Of a stretch of 64,000 bases of DNA, positions 1-7,630 are shown piece after piece. The stretch comes from Pasteurella sp049670895 (lineage in GTDB: Bacteria > Pseudomonadota > Gammaproteobacteria > Enterobacterales > Pasteurellaceae), in NCBI RefSeq assembly GCF_049670895.1, contig NZ_CP187170.1, one strand, 5' to 3'. The notes under the pieces are model-generated. The model worked only from the letters and a program-made list of their open reading frames with translations, did not search any database and was not told the origin of the DNA. The first letter of the stretch is position 1; every line of letters starts with the position of its first letter. Made by a program: the position numbers and the translations under genes.

Positions 1-1
1 A

Positions 2-601
2 GCATTGCAATTAGGTGCTAAAGTGGTGACCTGCTCTGACTCATCAGGTTATGTCTACGATGAAGCGGGTTTCACTGCTGAAAAATTAGCCGCATTAATG
101 GAATTGAAAAACGAAAAACGTGGTCGTGTTGAAGAATACGCAAAACAATTCGGTTTGAAATATGTGGCAGGCAAAACGCCTTGGGAAGTGAAAGTGGATA
201 TCGCTCTTCCTTGTGCAACCCAAAACGAATTAGATTTAGCCTCTGCGAAAACCTTAATTGCCAATGGCGTACAATTAGTGGCTGAAGGTGCGAATATGCC
301 AACCACAATCGAAGCTACTGATGCACTTTTAGAAGCGGGTGTATTATTTGGACCAGGTAAAGCAGCCAACGCAGGTGGTGTGGCAACTTCTGGTTTAGAA
401 ATGGCTCAAAGCTCACAACGCTTATACTGGACAGCAGAAGAAGTGGATCAAAAATTACATCAAATTATGTTAGATATCCACGCTAACTGTAAAAAATACG
501 GTACCGTGGAAGGTCAAGAAAACATTAACTATGTGATTGGTGCAAACGTTGCTGGTTTCGTGAAAGTGGCAGATGCGATGTTAGCACAGGGTGTGTATTA
601 A
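2..601 (+). CDS. gdhA: NADP-specific glutamate dehydrogenase, C-terminal part
   Basis: The last 199 codons of glutamate dehydrogenase, which makes glutamate from 2-oxoglutarate and ammonia with NADPH in the cytoplasm. The gene is open at the left edge, so its start is outside the window. The visible part covers much of the nucleotide-binding domain and the C-terminal helices: the beta strand and turn VVTCSDSSG, the segment IALPCATQNEL, the EGANMPTT stretch, and the GPGKAANAGGVATSG motif typical of hexameric bacterial GdhA. It is followed directly by a hairpin terminator built from two uptake signals. Family assignment is secure. Confidence 0.95.
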   Translation, partial: ALQLGAKVVTCSDSSGYVYDEAGFTAEKLAALMELKNEKRGRVEEYAKQFGLKYVAGKTPWEVKVDIALPCATQNELDLASAKTLIANGVQLVAEGANMPTTIEATDALLEAGVLFGPGKAANAGGVATSGLEMAQSSQRLYWTAEEVDQKLHQIMLDIHANCKKYGTVEGQENINYVIGANVAGFVKVADAMLAQGVY

Positions 602-629
602 TCTCCCCCATAAAATAATGTAAAAATAG

Positions 630-668
630 ACCGCACTTTGTCTTTCTCGTACAAAGTGCGGTTTCTTT
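630..668 (+). terminator. intrinsic terminator of gdhA made of paired uptake signals
   Basis: Inverted repeat ACCGCACTTTGT (630-641) and ACAAAGTGCGGT (651-662) with a 9-base loop, followed by TTCTTTTT. Each arm is a Hin-type uptake signal sequence. It lies between the convergent gdhA and hugZ-like genes and may serve both. Confidence 0.75.
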
Positions 669-690
669 TTGGGGAATTTCTCTGGCTCAA

Positions 691-1302
691 TTAGGCTGAA
701 TTTTGTGCCGGTGAATGGTGTCCATGCCCGTGTCCATGCCCGTGTCCGTGTCCGTGTCCGTGTCCGTGTCCGTGTCCGTGTCCGTGTCCGTGTCCGTGTC
801 CGTGTCCACCACGCAAATGAATGATTTTACCTTCTTTATCAACATGAAAGGCTTTCCCAAATCCTTTTACATACAGGCTTTGTTTAGGTGTCAAACTGAA
901 TAATTTGAAATCTGATAAACGGGCGAGATGATCAATGCGTTCACCATAACGATGACGTAATGCCCCTAATAACTCCTTCCCTTCCTCGCTGTCTTTGTCC
1001 ACTAAGCGAGAATCTGCACGGGTGGTTAACCGCTTGCGTGCAAACAATTCTCGAGCGGTCTTTTCATCTTCGATGAGCATTAAAGAGACTTTCGGAACAG
1101 ATTGTAAATTGCGGGCATGTTTTGCCATGTCTGAAATCAAGACCACATACTGCTCGTTATAATAGGCAAAAGGGGCGTAGCTGGCATTAGGCTCACCTTG
1201 TTCATTGACCGTTGCCAATTGAATGCTCTGACAATCATTTCTGAAATCCACAATTTCAGCACCAATTTTTGCTTGTAAAACCTGTTGACGTGCTTCCGTC
1301 AT
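691..1302 (-). CDS. HugZ/HutZ-family heme utilization protein with Gly-His repeat tail
   Basis: Protein of 203 residues. Residues 1 to about 165 have the split-barrel FMN-binding-like fold of the HugZ/HutZ heme-degrading family, with stretches such as SIQLATVNEQGEPNASYAPF and SLMLIEDEKTARELFARKRL. These proteins bind heme in the cytoplasm and help release its iron. The tail is unusual: about 15 Gly-His dipeptides, then HSPAQNSA, encoded by a near-perfect hexamer repeat. The ATG at 1302 is chosen because GGAGGAT sits at the right distance; a TTG four codons upstream would place the ribosome site inside the gene. It diverges from the TonB-dependent receptor and has a Fur box upstream, which supports an iron/heme role. 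The tail could bind metal or heme; that is inference. Confidence 0.85.
   Translation of the reverse strand: MTEARQQVLQAKIGAEIVDFRNDCQSIQLATVNEQGEPNASYAPFAYYNEQYVVLISDMAKHARNLQSVPKVSLMLIEDEKTARELFARKRLTTRADSRLVDKDSEEGKELLGALRHRYGERIDHLARLSDFKLFSLTPKQSLYVKGFGKAFHVDKEGKIIHLRGGHGHGHGHGHGHGHGHGHGHGHGHGHGHGHHSPAQNSA
717..807 (-). repeat. hexanucleotide repeat coding for the (Gly-His)n tail
   Basis: A run of CCGTGT units on the plus strand (GGACAC on the coding strand). About 11 uninterrupted units cover 740-807, with degenerate CATGCC variants at 717-739. The 6-base unit keeps the reading frame, so slippage would change tail length rather than switch the gene off. Confidence 0.9.
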
Positions 1303-1324
1303 CTTATCCTCCAAACGTTAATTT

Positions 1325-1343
1325 GATAATGATTTTCATTTGC
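1325..1343 (-). promoter_or_regulatory. Fur box upstream of hugZ-like gene
   Basis: GATAATGATTTTCATTTGC resembles the 19-base Fur consensus GATAATGATAATCATTATC. It lies 23 bases before the ATG and just downstream of a predicted -10 element, a position suited to repression. Confidence 0.7.
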
Positions 1344-1346
1344 GTA

Positions 1347-1374
1347 ATTATGTGAAAAATCCCCTATTTGTCAA
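1347..1374 (-). promoter_or_regulatory. predicted promoter of hugZ-like gene
   Basis: On the minus strand, TTGACA (1374-1369), a 16-base spacer and CATAAT (1352-1347). The Fur box follows immediately downstream. Confidence 0.6.
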
Positions 1375-1726
1375 TGTAAATTCTTTGTTAATAAACAACG
1401 AAACGGGTATTCAGACCAGTGTTGAGTTTAGGGCGTTAATCTATCCCTTTCATTTATCAGAAAATTTCATGCTATCTCGGCATAAACAAAGCACGCTTTT
1501 TTATTGAGGCATTCCACTTCACAACCTGTTTCTCGGAAAATAACACTGATCATGTTGGGCGAATGTTGGGGGATAAGAGCCTTGATCTTGATGAAATTTC
1601 CCATCTTATGCTCAGGCATTGGTGTAAACAGGTTTACGATAATATGGGGTTACCTTTCTGCTTTGCTTGCTATTTGGCTTGCTGTTTTGTTAAAGCAATT
1701 TATTAAAAACTGATCAAAAAATATAC
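1375..1726. other. intergenic stretch without a convincing gene
   Basis: Between the two divergent promoters. A 69-codon open frame at 1504-1713 has no ribosome site and no family I recognise. Another frame over about 1500-1690 reads DEISHLMLRHWCKQVYDNM and looks partly protein-like, so this may be the remnant of a decayed gene, but I cannot name it. Confidence 0.3.
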
Positions 1727-1754
1727 TTGACTTGCTTTAAATTTAAATGATAAT
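1727..1754 (+). promoter_or_regulatory. predicted promoter of the TonB-dependent receptor
   Basis: TTGACT (1727-1732), 16-base spacer, GATAAT (1749-1754). The -10 lies inside the Fur box, so Fur binding would block RNA polymerase. Confidence 0.6.
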
Positions 1755-1767
1755 GATAATCGTTTTT
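1749..1767 (+). promoter_or_regulatory. Fur box upstream of TonB-dependent receptor
   Basis: GATAATGATAATCGTTTTT matches the first 12 bases of the Fur consensus exactly, with weaker agreement after that. It lies 37 bases upstream of the receptor ATG. Confidence 0.8.
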
Positions 1768-1804
1768 TGTCATTATTTTAACATTAAATTAACAAGGTGA
1801 TGCT

Positions 1805-3955
1805 ATGTCATTTAAACGTAACACGTTGACCGTTTTGGTCGCACAAGCTTGCTGTTTCCCGATTTTTGCTGATAGTTCTTCCGCCACGCTAGAACCGATT
1901 GTGGTTTCGGGGATTAATCAAACTGGATTGAGTATTGATCAAAGCCAGTTGGAAAAAGAGAATCCAAAAGACTTAAAAGAGATTTTTACCTCCACACCAG
2001 GGGTCAATGTCACTCGTACAGGTTATGCACAACTCGGTGAAATTGAAATTCGCGGTATGGGCACAGGTCAAGAATTGCTGGGTACGGGGGTTAATCGTGT
2101 CACAATGGAATTGGATGGCATGGATATCACCTCTGGTTTTTACTTTGGACATGCCAGTCGCCACGGTCGCCAATATTTTGATCCTAGCGATCTAAAACAA
2201 GTGGAAATTCATAAAGGTCCCAATAGTAACGGGGTGGCGGGTTATGTCCGTTTCCAAACCAAAGATCCTGCTGACTATATTCAACCGAACCGACGCACGG
2301 GTGCACAACTGCGAGCAGGCTATTTAGGGGATAGCGATGCTTATCATCTTGGTGTCACAGGGGCTGCCTTATTAAATGACAAGAGCAGTGCCTTAGTGAG
2401 CTACACTCGCCGCTGGTTTAATGAGCTAAATAACAAAGGGGCGGCGGATATCGAAGGGAAAAATCGGACAAAACACAACCCTTCAAGTGCTTATAGCAAT
2501 TCTGTGAACAGTAAATTGATTTATGCCCCCAATGACCAACATAAATTTACCCTCAACCTACAACATTATGATTTAAAACGAACCGCTATACGGAAAAGTG
2601 ATTTTGGGCTAGGGCGTGGAGGAAAATTCACACATAACAATTTGAATATTCAGAAAAATGCACGTCATGCTATTGCATTCAGTCACGATATTAATCAATC
2701 CACCCCTTTCTTTGATAGTATGAATTGGCACCTTTCTTTCCAAAAAACGAAAAGTGAAAATTACAACAAAGATAATCAGACACGTGCTAATGTGCCTCAA
2801 ACAAATTCATCTATCGATGGGTTTAAAGCACGTACATTTGCTATCAAAACAGAGTTCAACAAAAGCCTAGGGCAAGATGTAGTGCATGAATTGAGCTACG
2901 GGCTAAAATGGCAACATAGCCAAACTCAAGCGTTACGCCAAGATCAACTATCAACAGCACAAAAAACACAAAGTATCACTCGGGCATTTTTCCCGAAACA
3001 AAAACAATGGCAAACGAAAATTCACCTTTCAGATCGGATCAATTTTGGCAAATCTGGTTTTAGTGTAACCCCATCGGTGCATCTTACCCATATCAAAATT
3101 AAACCTGAAACAGACAATATGACACCAAAAGAGATCTCAAGCTTATTCACCTATAAGAAAACGGCGGTGGGTTATGGCTTACGTTTAGATTATGCCTTAC
3201 AAGATACGCATTTATTTAGCCTAAGCTACCAACGTGCCACACGTTTACCAGGTTATGGTGAAAATAATGCACAAACATACGGGCACTGGCCATCTAAACC
3301 GAACCCGACTCTCAAACCTGAAACCTCAGAAGGGGTGGATTTTACTTGGCGGAGTGCTGGGGAAATCGGACAACAAACCACAACCCTTTTCTACAACAAA
3401 TACACTGATCTGATTTTTGTGGATCTCTCTATATGCTATCCGCACTTTAATAGACAAGATGGCGTTCCTTGCGAACTAGCCAATGAAAAAGGACGCAGTT
3501 ATAGCTACGGAATCGAATTTGATGGTAAGTTAAATCTTGACACGATAGGGTTAGCCAAAGGGATGTATGCCAATGGTGGCTTTGCCTATATCAAAGGGAA
3601 AGATGCCGAAAAACAACCGCAAGCACGTCTTGACCCCTTCACAGGCTTCATTGGTATTGGCTACAAACATCCAATGGATGTTTGGGGCGTGGAAAGCAAA
3701 GTGAAATTTGCGGCGAAGAAAAAAACCAAAGACTTACCAAAAGACACAGAAGGCTTACCAGGCTATGGTGTATGGGATTTAACAGCTTACTATAACCTCA
3801 CCAAACAACTTTACTTAGGTGTGGGCATTTATAATGTGCTTGATAAAAAATACGCACGTTGGGCAATTGCAGGCAACAGAATCTCAAATGGCAATTATGA
3901 GCCTTTCACCGAAGCCGGTCGCCATTTTGGGGCAAACCTTCGTTACAACTTCTAA
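1805..3955 (+). CDS. TonB-dependent heme/hemoglobin outer membrane receptor
   Basis: Protein of 716 residues in the usual range for heme receptors. A signal peptide ends near residue 22 (PIFA). A TonB box EPIVVSG lies at about 30-36, a plug domain at about 40-160, and a 22-strand barrel ends in RYNF with the terminal aromatic residue typical of outer membrane proteins. Two motifs of heme receptors are present in diverged form around residues 475-505: ATRLPGYGE (FRAP-like) and NPTLKPE (NPNL-like), with a histidine between them in YGHWPS. It imports heme or hemoglobin-bound heme using TonB energy. The start has AAGGTG seven bases upstream. The Fur box and divergent HugZ-like gene support the role. 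Which host heme protein it prefers cannot be read from sequence. Confidence 0.88.
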   Translation: MSFKRNTLTVLVAQACCFPIFADSSSATLEPIVVSGINQTGLSIDQSQLEKENPKDLKEIFTSTPGVNVTRTGYAQLGEIEIRGMGTGQELLGTGVNRVTMELDGMDITSGFYFGHASRHGRQYFDPSDLKQVEIHKGPNSNGVAGYVRFQTKDPADYIQPNRRTGAQLRAGYLGDSDAYHLGVTGAALLNDKSSALVSYTRRWFNELNNKGAADIEGKNRTKHNPSSAYSNSVNSKLIYAPNDQHKFTLNLQHYDLKRTAIRKSDFGLGRGGKFTHNNLNIQKNARHAIAFSHDINQSTPFFDSMNWHLSFQKTKSENYNKDNQTRANVPQTNSSIDGFKARTFAIKTEFNKSLGQDVVHELSYGLKWQHSQTQALRQDQLSTAQKTQSITRAFFPKQKQWQTKIHLSDRINFGKSGFSVTPSVHLTHIKIKPETDNMTPKEISSLFTYKKTAVGYGLRLDYALQDTHLFSLSYQRATRLPGYGENNAQTYGHWPSKPNPTLKPETSEGVDFTWRSAGEIGQQTTTLFYNKYTDLIFVDLSICYPHFNRQDGVPCELANEKGRSYSYGIEFDGKLNLDTIGLAKGMYANGGFAYIKGKDAEKQPQARLDPFTGFIGIGYKHPMDVWGVESKVKFAAKKKTKDLPKDTEGLPGYGVWDLTAYYNLTKQLYLGVGIYNVLDKKYARWAIAGNRISNGNYEPFTEAGRHFGANLRYNF

Positions 3956-3983
3956 GGTCGCTGCCTTTCATTAAAACATTGTA

Positions 3984-4028
3984 AAAAAAGACCGCACTTT
4001 TACGACAAATAAAAGTGCGGTCTTTTTT
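3984..4028 (+). terminator. intrinsic terminator of receptor gene, paired uptake signals
   Basis: Arms AAGACCGCACTTTTA and TAAAAGTGCGGTCTT around a short loop (core 3989-4022), ending in TTTTTT. Both arms contain the uptake signal. Confidence 0.8.
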
Positions 4029-4096
4029 GTCATATTTTATAGCCAAAAATACGCTCAAGATTCATCATCATAACCTTATGGAAGAGAAATCAGATC

Positions 4097-5071
4097 ATGA
4101 AAAAATGCAATAGGATTTTATGTTTACTTTTTTCGCTGTGTTCCCTCAGCAGTGTGGCAGAACAATGTCAAACCTCAGATTTCGATGTGGTGGTACTCGG
4201 CTCTGGTGGGCCAGAAATTCAGCTCTTTCGCCATCACCCTACGCCCCCTTCCCGTGCTTCTGCCAGTTATTTGGTGAGGGAAAAAGGACAAGCGAAATTC
4301 TTAGTGGATTTGGGCAGTGGAGCCTTGCAAAATTTTGCCCGTTCAGGGGCAAAAATTGAGGATTTAAAAGGCATTTTGATCACCCATTTTCACGTTGATC
4401 ATATAAATGATTTACCCGCTTTATTAAAAGCCTCATTTTTTTCATCTCGGCAACACACCCTGCCAATTTATGGCCCGACGGGTAATGCATTTATTCCAGA
4501 TACGGCGACTTTCTTACAACGTTTATTTGGTGAAGACGGGGCTTATTCTTACTTATCAGATTTTTTAACGGGGGAAGCCCAATATGCCGTGCAGCCCCTT
4601 TCCGTCAATGCGGACAAACAAGCTCCTATTCGTTTTCAAACGGAAATTGATGGCTTTACTCTTCAAGCCATTGGCACCGAACATGGCTTATTGCCTGCCT
4701 TGGCTTGGCGTATCGAAAAAAAAGGATGTGCAGTGGTCTTTTCTGGCGATACCAGTAATCAAGGTCGCACCTTAAATCGGCTTATTGAACCTGGGGATTT
4801 TTTTATTGCACACAATGCGGTTCCCGAAAGCAGCCAAGATCGTGTCGCCCAAAAATTACATATGAAACCCTCAGAAATTGGCTTCATTGCTCAACAGCGA
4901 AATGTAAAAAGTCTGTTATTAAGTCATTTAATGCGTCGTACTGAAGATGCCAAAGCCGAAACACAGCAAGCCATTCAGACACAGTATCAAGGCGAGGTAC
5001 AATTTGCCGAGGATTGCAACATTTATGCCCTCAATACAGGTAAAAAGTCTAGCACTTGCCAACAAGAATAA
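4097..5071 (+). CDS. exported metallo-beta-lactamase-fold hydrolase
   Basis: Protein of 324 residues with an N-terminal signal peptide (cleavage probably after SSVA, residue 21). The metal-binding motif THFHVDH is at 96-102, followed by the downstream ligand regions GTEHG, SGDTSN and LLSHLM in the usual order. The layout resembles ribonuclease Z-like and arylsulfatase-type members of the superfamily, but export to the periplasm argues against tRNA processing. The substrate is unknown. A ribosome site GGAAGAG lies upstream of the ATG. It lies downstream of the heme receptor but is separated by a strong terminator, so it is probably not in the same operon. Confidence 0.75.
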   Translation: MKKCNRILCLLFSLCSLSSVAEQCQTSDFDVVVLGSGGPEIQLFRHHPTPPSRASASYLVREKGQAKFLVDLGSGALQNFARSGAKIEDLKGILITHFHVDHINDLPALLKASFFSSRQHTLPIYGPTGNAFIPDTATFLQRLFGEDGAYSYLSDFLTGEAQYAVQPLSVNADKQAPIRFQTEIDGFTLQAIGTEHGLLPALAWRIEKKGCAVVFSGDTSNQGRTLNRLIEPGDFFIAHNAVPESSQDRVAQKLHMKPSEIGFIAQQRNVKSLLLSHLMRRTEDAKAETQQAIQTQYQGEVQFAEDCNIYALNTGKKSSTCQQE

Positions 5072-5199
5072 GCCTATGTCATTTTGTTTTATGACTTATA
5101 ATTTTTTTATCTAATAAGCACGTAAAGGAATATTGAATTTTTGCTTAAGATGGTGTTAAATCACTCACATTTATAAGGTTATTAAGTAAGACGTTTTTT

Positions 5200-6033
5200 A
5201 TGTGCCAATTATTAGGAATGAACTGTAATACCCCGACGGATATCGTCTTTTCTTTTGAAGGATTTCGTCGTCGAGCGGGGCTCACTGACTGCCACTCTGA
5301 TGGCTTTGGTATCGCTTTTTTTGAAGGAAAAGGCGTGCGTATTTTTCGCGATAATCAACCTGCTCACTCTTCTCCCATTGCGGACTGTGTGAAACAATAT
5401 CACATTAAATCCCTCAATGTGATTGCTCATATTCGCAAAGCAACACAAGGGGAAGTGAATATTGAAAATACTCACCCTTTTATTCGTGAATTATGGGGAC
5501 AAAACTGGGTATTTGCACATAACGGCAACTTGAAAACCCTCCCGAATTTAAAAAGTGAAAATGCCTTGTTTCATCCTATCGGTTCAACAGATTCTGAAGC
5601 GGCATTTTGCTATATGGCAAGTCAATTAAAAGCCCGTTTTAAACAAAAACCGAGTGAAGAAGCCTTATTTAACACCATTCAGGAACTTACCAAAGAAATT
5701 ATTCAAGGCGGTACCTTTAATTTCATTTTATCCAATGGCGATTGGATGATCGCTCACTGTTCAACGAACTTACACTACATCACTCGTGAAGCCCCATTTG
5801 GTATCGTGCAACGTGTGGATGATGACGGCGTGATTGATTTTCGGGATTACGCTCAAAAAGACGACAAAGTGACCATTATTACCACCTTTCCACTCACCAA
5901 AGATGAAGTGTGGACCAAAATGGAAAAAGGCGGATTTGTCTTGTTCAAACAAGGAAAAAAAATCGCCGAGGTACTTGGTGTGAAAAGTGAAGCCGTAGAT
6001 GATGGCACACTGGGTTATCAAAAATGTTCTTAA
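5200..6033 (+). CDS. yafJ: YafJ-type class II glutamine amidotransferase
   Basis: Protein of 277 residues. It begins MCQLLGMN, so after removal of Met the catalytic Cys2 becomes the N-terminal nucleophile expected of class II amidotransferases. The glutaminase signature follows, with SDGFGIAFF, HIRKAT, NTHPF and FAHNGNL. Only the glutaminase domain is present, with no synthase domain, as in the YafJ family. Its acceptor substrate is not established. A hairpin terminator follows. Confidence 0.85.
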   Translation: MCQLLGMNCNTPTDIVFSFEGFRRRAGLTDCHSDGFGIAFFEGKGVRIFRDNQPAHSSPIADCVKQYHIKSLNVIAHIRKATQGEVNIENTHPFIRELWGQNWVFAHNGNLKTLPNLKSENALFHPIGSTDSEAAFCYMASQLKARFKQKPSEEALFNTIQELTKEIIQGGTFNFILSNGDWMIAHCSTNLHYITREAPFGIVQRVDDDGVIDFRDYAQKDDKVTIITTFPLTKDEVWTKMEKGGFVLFKQGKKIAEVLGVKSEAVDDGTLGYQKCS

Positions 6034-6043
6034 TTCCCCTCAA

Positions 6044-6073
6044 CAAAGCGTGATCCTACATCACGCTTTTTTC
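6044..6073 (+). terminator. intrinsic terminator of yafJ
   Basis: Stem AAGCGTGAT / ATCACGCTT with a 5-base loop, followed by TTTT. Confidence 0.8.
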
Positions 6074-6188
6074 TTCCTCCACTTTTCCCCTTTTCAATCT
6101 AACATATTCAATTTGAATAAATTTTATTCTGTATAATTGTTAAATTGCAGTTAATCATTTGCTATTTTTTCAACGAATACAGCATAAA

Positions 6189-6208
6189 ATAACGATCTAA
6201 ATCACAAA
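6189..6208 (+). promoter_or_regulatory. CRP-like site upstream of sdaC
   Basis: AACGA-TCTAAA-TCACA against the consensus TGTGA-N6-TCACA. The right half is perfect, the left half is weak, and the central TCTAAA is close to the E. coli consensus spacer. It is about 120 bases before the sdaC start. Confidence 0.5.
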
Positions 6209-6324
6209 TACAATATTTAGTGTGATTTTGCTTTTGAATTTCCTGACCAAGCTCACTACTATAAGCATCTTTCTTCTCTCAGCATATCTATGCTATTCGT
6301 TTTTCTAGATAAATGGAGTCTGTG

Positions 6325-7566
6325 ATGACAACGACCTCTTGTGCAACGTGGAGCAAATTTGATCTTATTTGGGCATTAAACTTATTCGGTACTGCCGTTG
6401 GGGCAGGCGTGTTATTTTTACCGATCAATGCAGGAAAAGGGGGCTTTTGGCCTTTAGTGCTGATGGCGGTGATTGTTGGACCAATGACCTATCTCGCCCA
6501 CCGTGGGTTAGCCCGTTTTGTGTTATCTTCTTCAAAAAAAGGCAGTGATATTACCGAAGTCGTGGAAGAACACTTTGGCAGCACCGCGGGTAAACTGATC
6601 ACCTTGCTTTATTTCTTCGCCATTTTCCCCATTTTATTAATTTATGGTAACGGTATTACCAATACTGTCGATTCATTTATTGTCAATCAGCTCGGTATGG
6701 CATCTCCTAATCGGGTATTACTCTCTTTTATTCTGATTGCGACATTAATTTCCATCATGATGTCCAGTGAGAAGATTATGCTAAAAATCACAGAATTTTT
6801 AGTTTATCCTTTGGTGTTTATTCTCTTTTCTCTCTCTTTATATTTAATTCCAGAGTGGAATACCGCCATGTTAAGTGAATTTCCAACGATGGATTCTCTC
6901 ATCAGCACCCTTTGGATTACCCTTCCCGTTTTAGTGTTTTCTTTTAATCATTCCCCTGCGATTTCTTCTTTCGCCCAATCGCAACAACGTCAATATGGTG
7001 ATTTAGCCAAAACAGAAAAACACACTAGCCGTACGCTGAAAGCCACCTCATCGATCCTGTTGGTGTTTGTCATGTTATTTGTATTTAGCTGTGTATTAAG
7101 TTTAACCCCTGCGGAATTGGCACAAGCGAAAGCTGAAAATATCAGTATCTTGTCTTTTTTAGCCAATAAATTTGACAATCCTTATATTTCTTATTTAGGT
7201 CCATTCGTGGCATTTCTTGCCATTACCAGTTCCTTTTTTGGACATTACTTAGGGGCACGTGAAGGCTTGGCAGGGCTTATCAACAAGATGAGCAACAAGA
7301 AAACCATGAATCGTAAAAAATTAAATTATATGACCGCACTTTTTTTCCTTGTGACCTTATGGATTGTCGCCATCATTAACCCAAGCATTTTAGGTTTGAT
7401 CGAATCCTTTGGCGGTCCAATTATTGCGGCAATTTTGTTTATTATGCCAATGTACGCCATTCGCAAAATCCCCGCTATGCAACGTTATCAAGGTAAATTC
7501 TCTAACGTGTTTGTGGTTGTAATGGGCATCTTTGCCATCTCTAATGTTGTGTATGGGCTATTTTAA
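6325..7566 (+). CDS. sdaC: serine/proton symporter SdaC
   Basis: Protein of 413 residues of the HAAAP amino acid permease family, with about 11 membrane segments. It follows E. coli SdaC along its length, for example GTAVGAGVLFLPINAG, DITEVVEEHFG, VFSFNHSPAISSFA and GHYLGAREG. It imports L-serine across the inner membrane. The second ATG is chosen because GGAG lies six bases before it; the first ATG at 6313 would put that site inside the coding sequence. The serine dehydratase gene follows after 64 bases, so the pair forms a serine uptake and degradation unit. Confidence 0.92.
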   Translation: MTTTSCATWSKFDLIWALNLFGTAVGAGVLFLPINAGKGGFWPLVLMAVIVGPMTYLAHRGLARFVLSSSKKGSDITEVVEEHFGSTAGKLITLLYFFAIFPILLIYGNGITNTVDSFIVNQLGMASPNRVLLSFILIATLISIMMSSEKIMLKITEFLVYPLVFILFSLSLYLIPEWNTAMLSEFPTMDSLISTLWITLPVLVFSFNHSPAISSFAQSQQRQYGDLAKTEKHTSRTLKATSSILLVFVMLFVFSCVLSLTPAELAQAKAENISILSFLANKFDNPYISYLGPFVAFLAITSSFFGHYLGAREGLAGLINKMSNKKTMNRKKLNYMTALFFLVTLWIVAIINPSILGLIESFGGPIIAAILFIMPMYAIRKIPAMQRYQGKFSNVFVVVMGIFAISNVVYGLF

Positions 7567-7630
7567 TCTTTCAAAATCCGTGTAGAATAGCCCCCTTTTT
7601 TCCTTTGATAAATAAAATAAGTAAAACGTT

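Noticed and set aside
717..807. Short regular repeats that could suggest a CRISPR array
   Set aside because: The unit is 6 bases with no spacers and lies in a coding frame; it is a microsatellite.
715..903. Open frame of Val-Ser repeats on the plus strand
   Set aside because: It is the antisense reading of the hexamer repeat in the HugZ-like gene and has no ribosome site.
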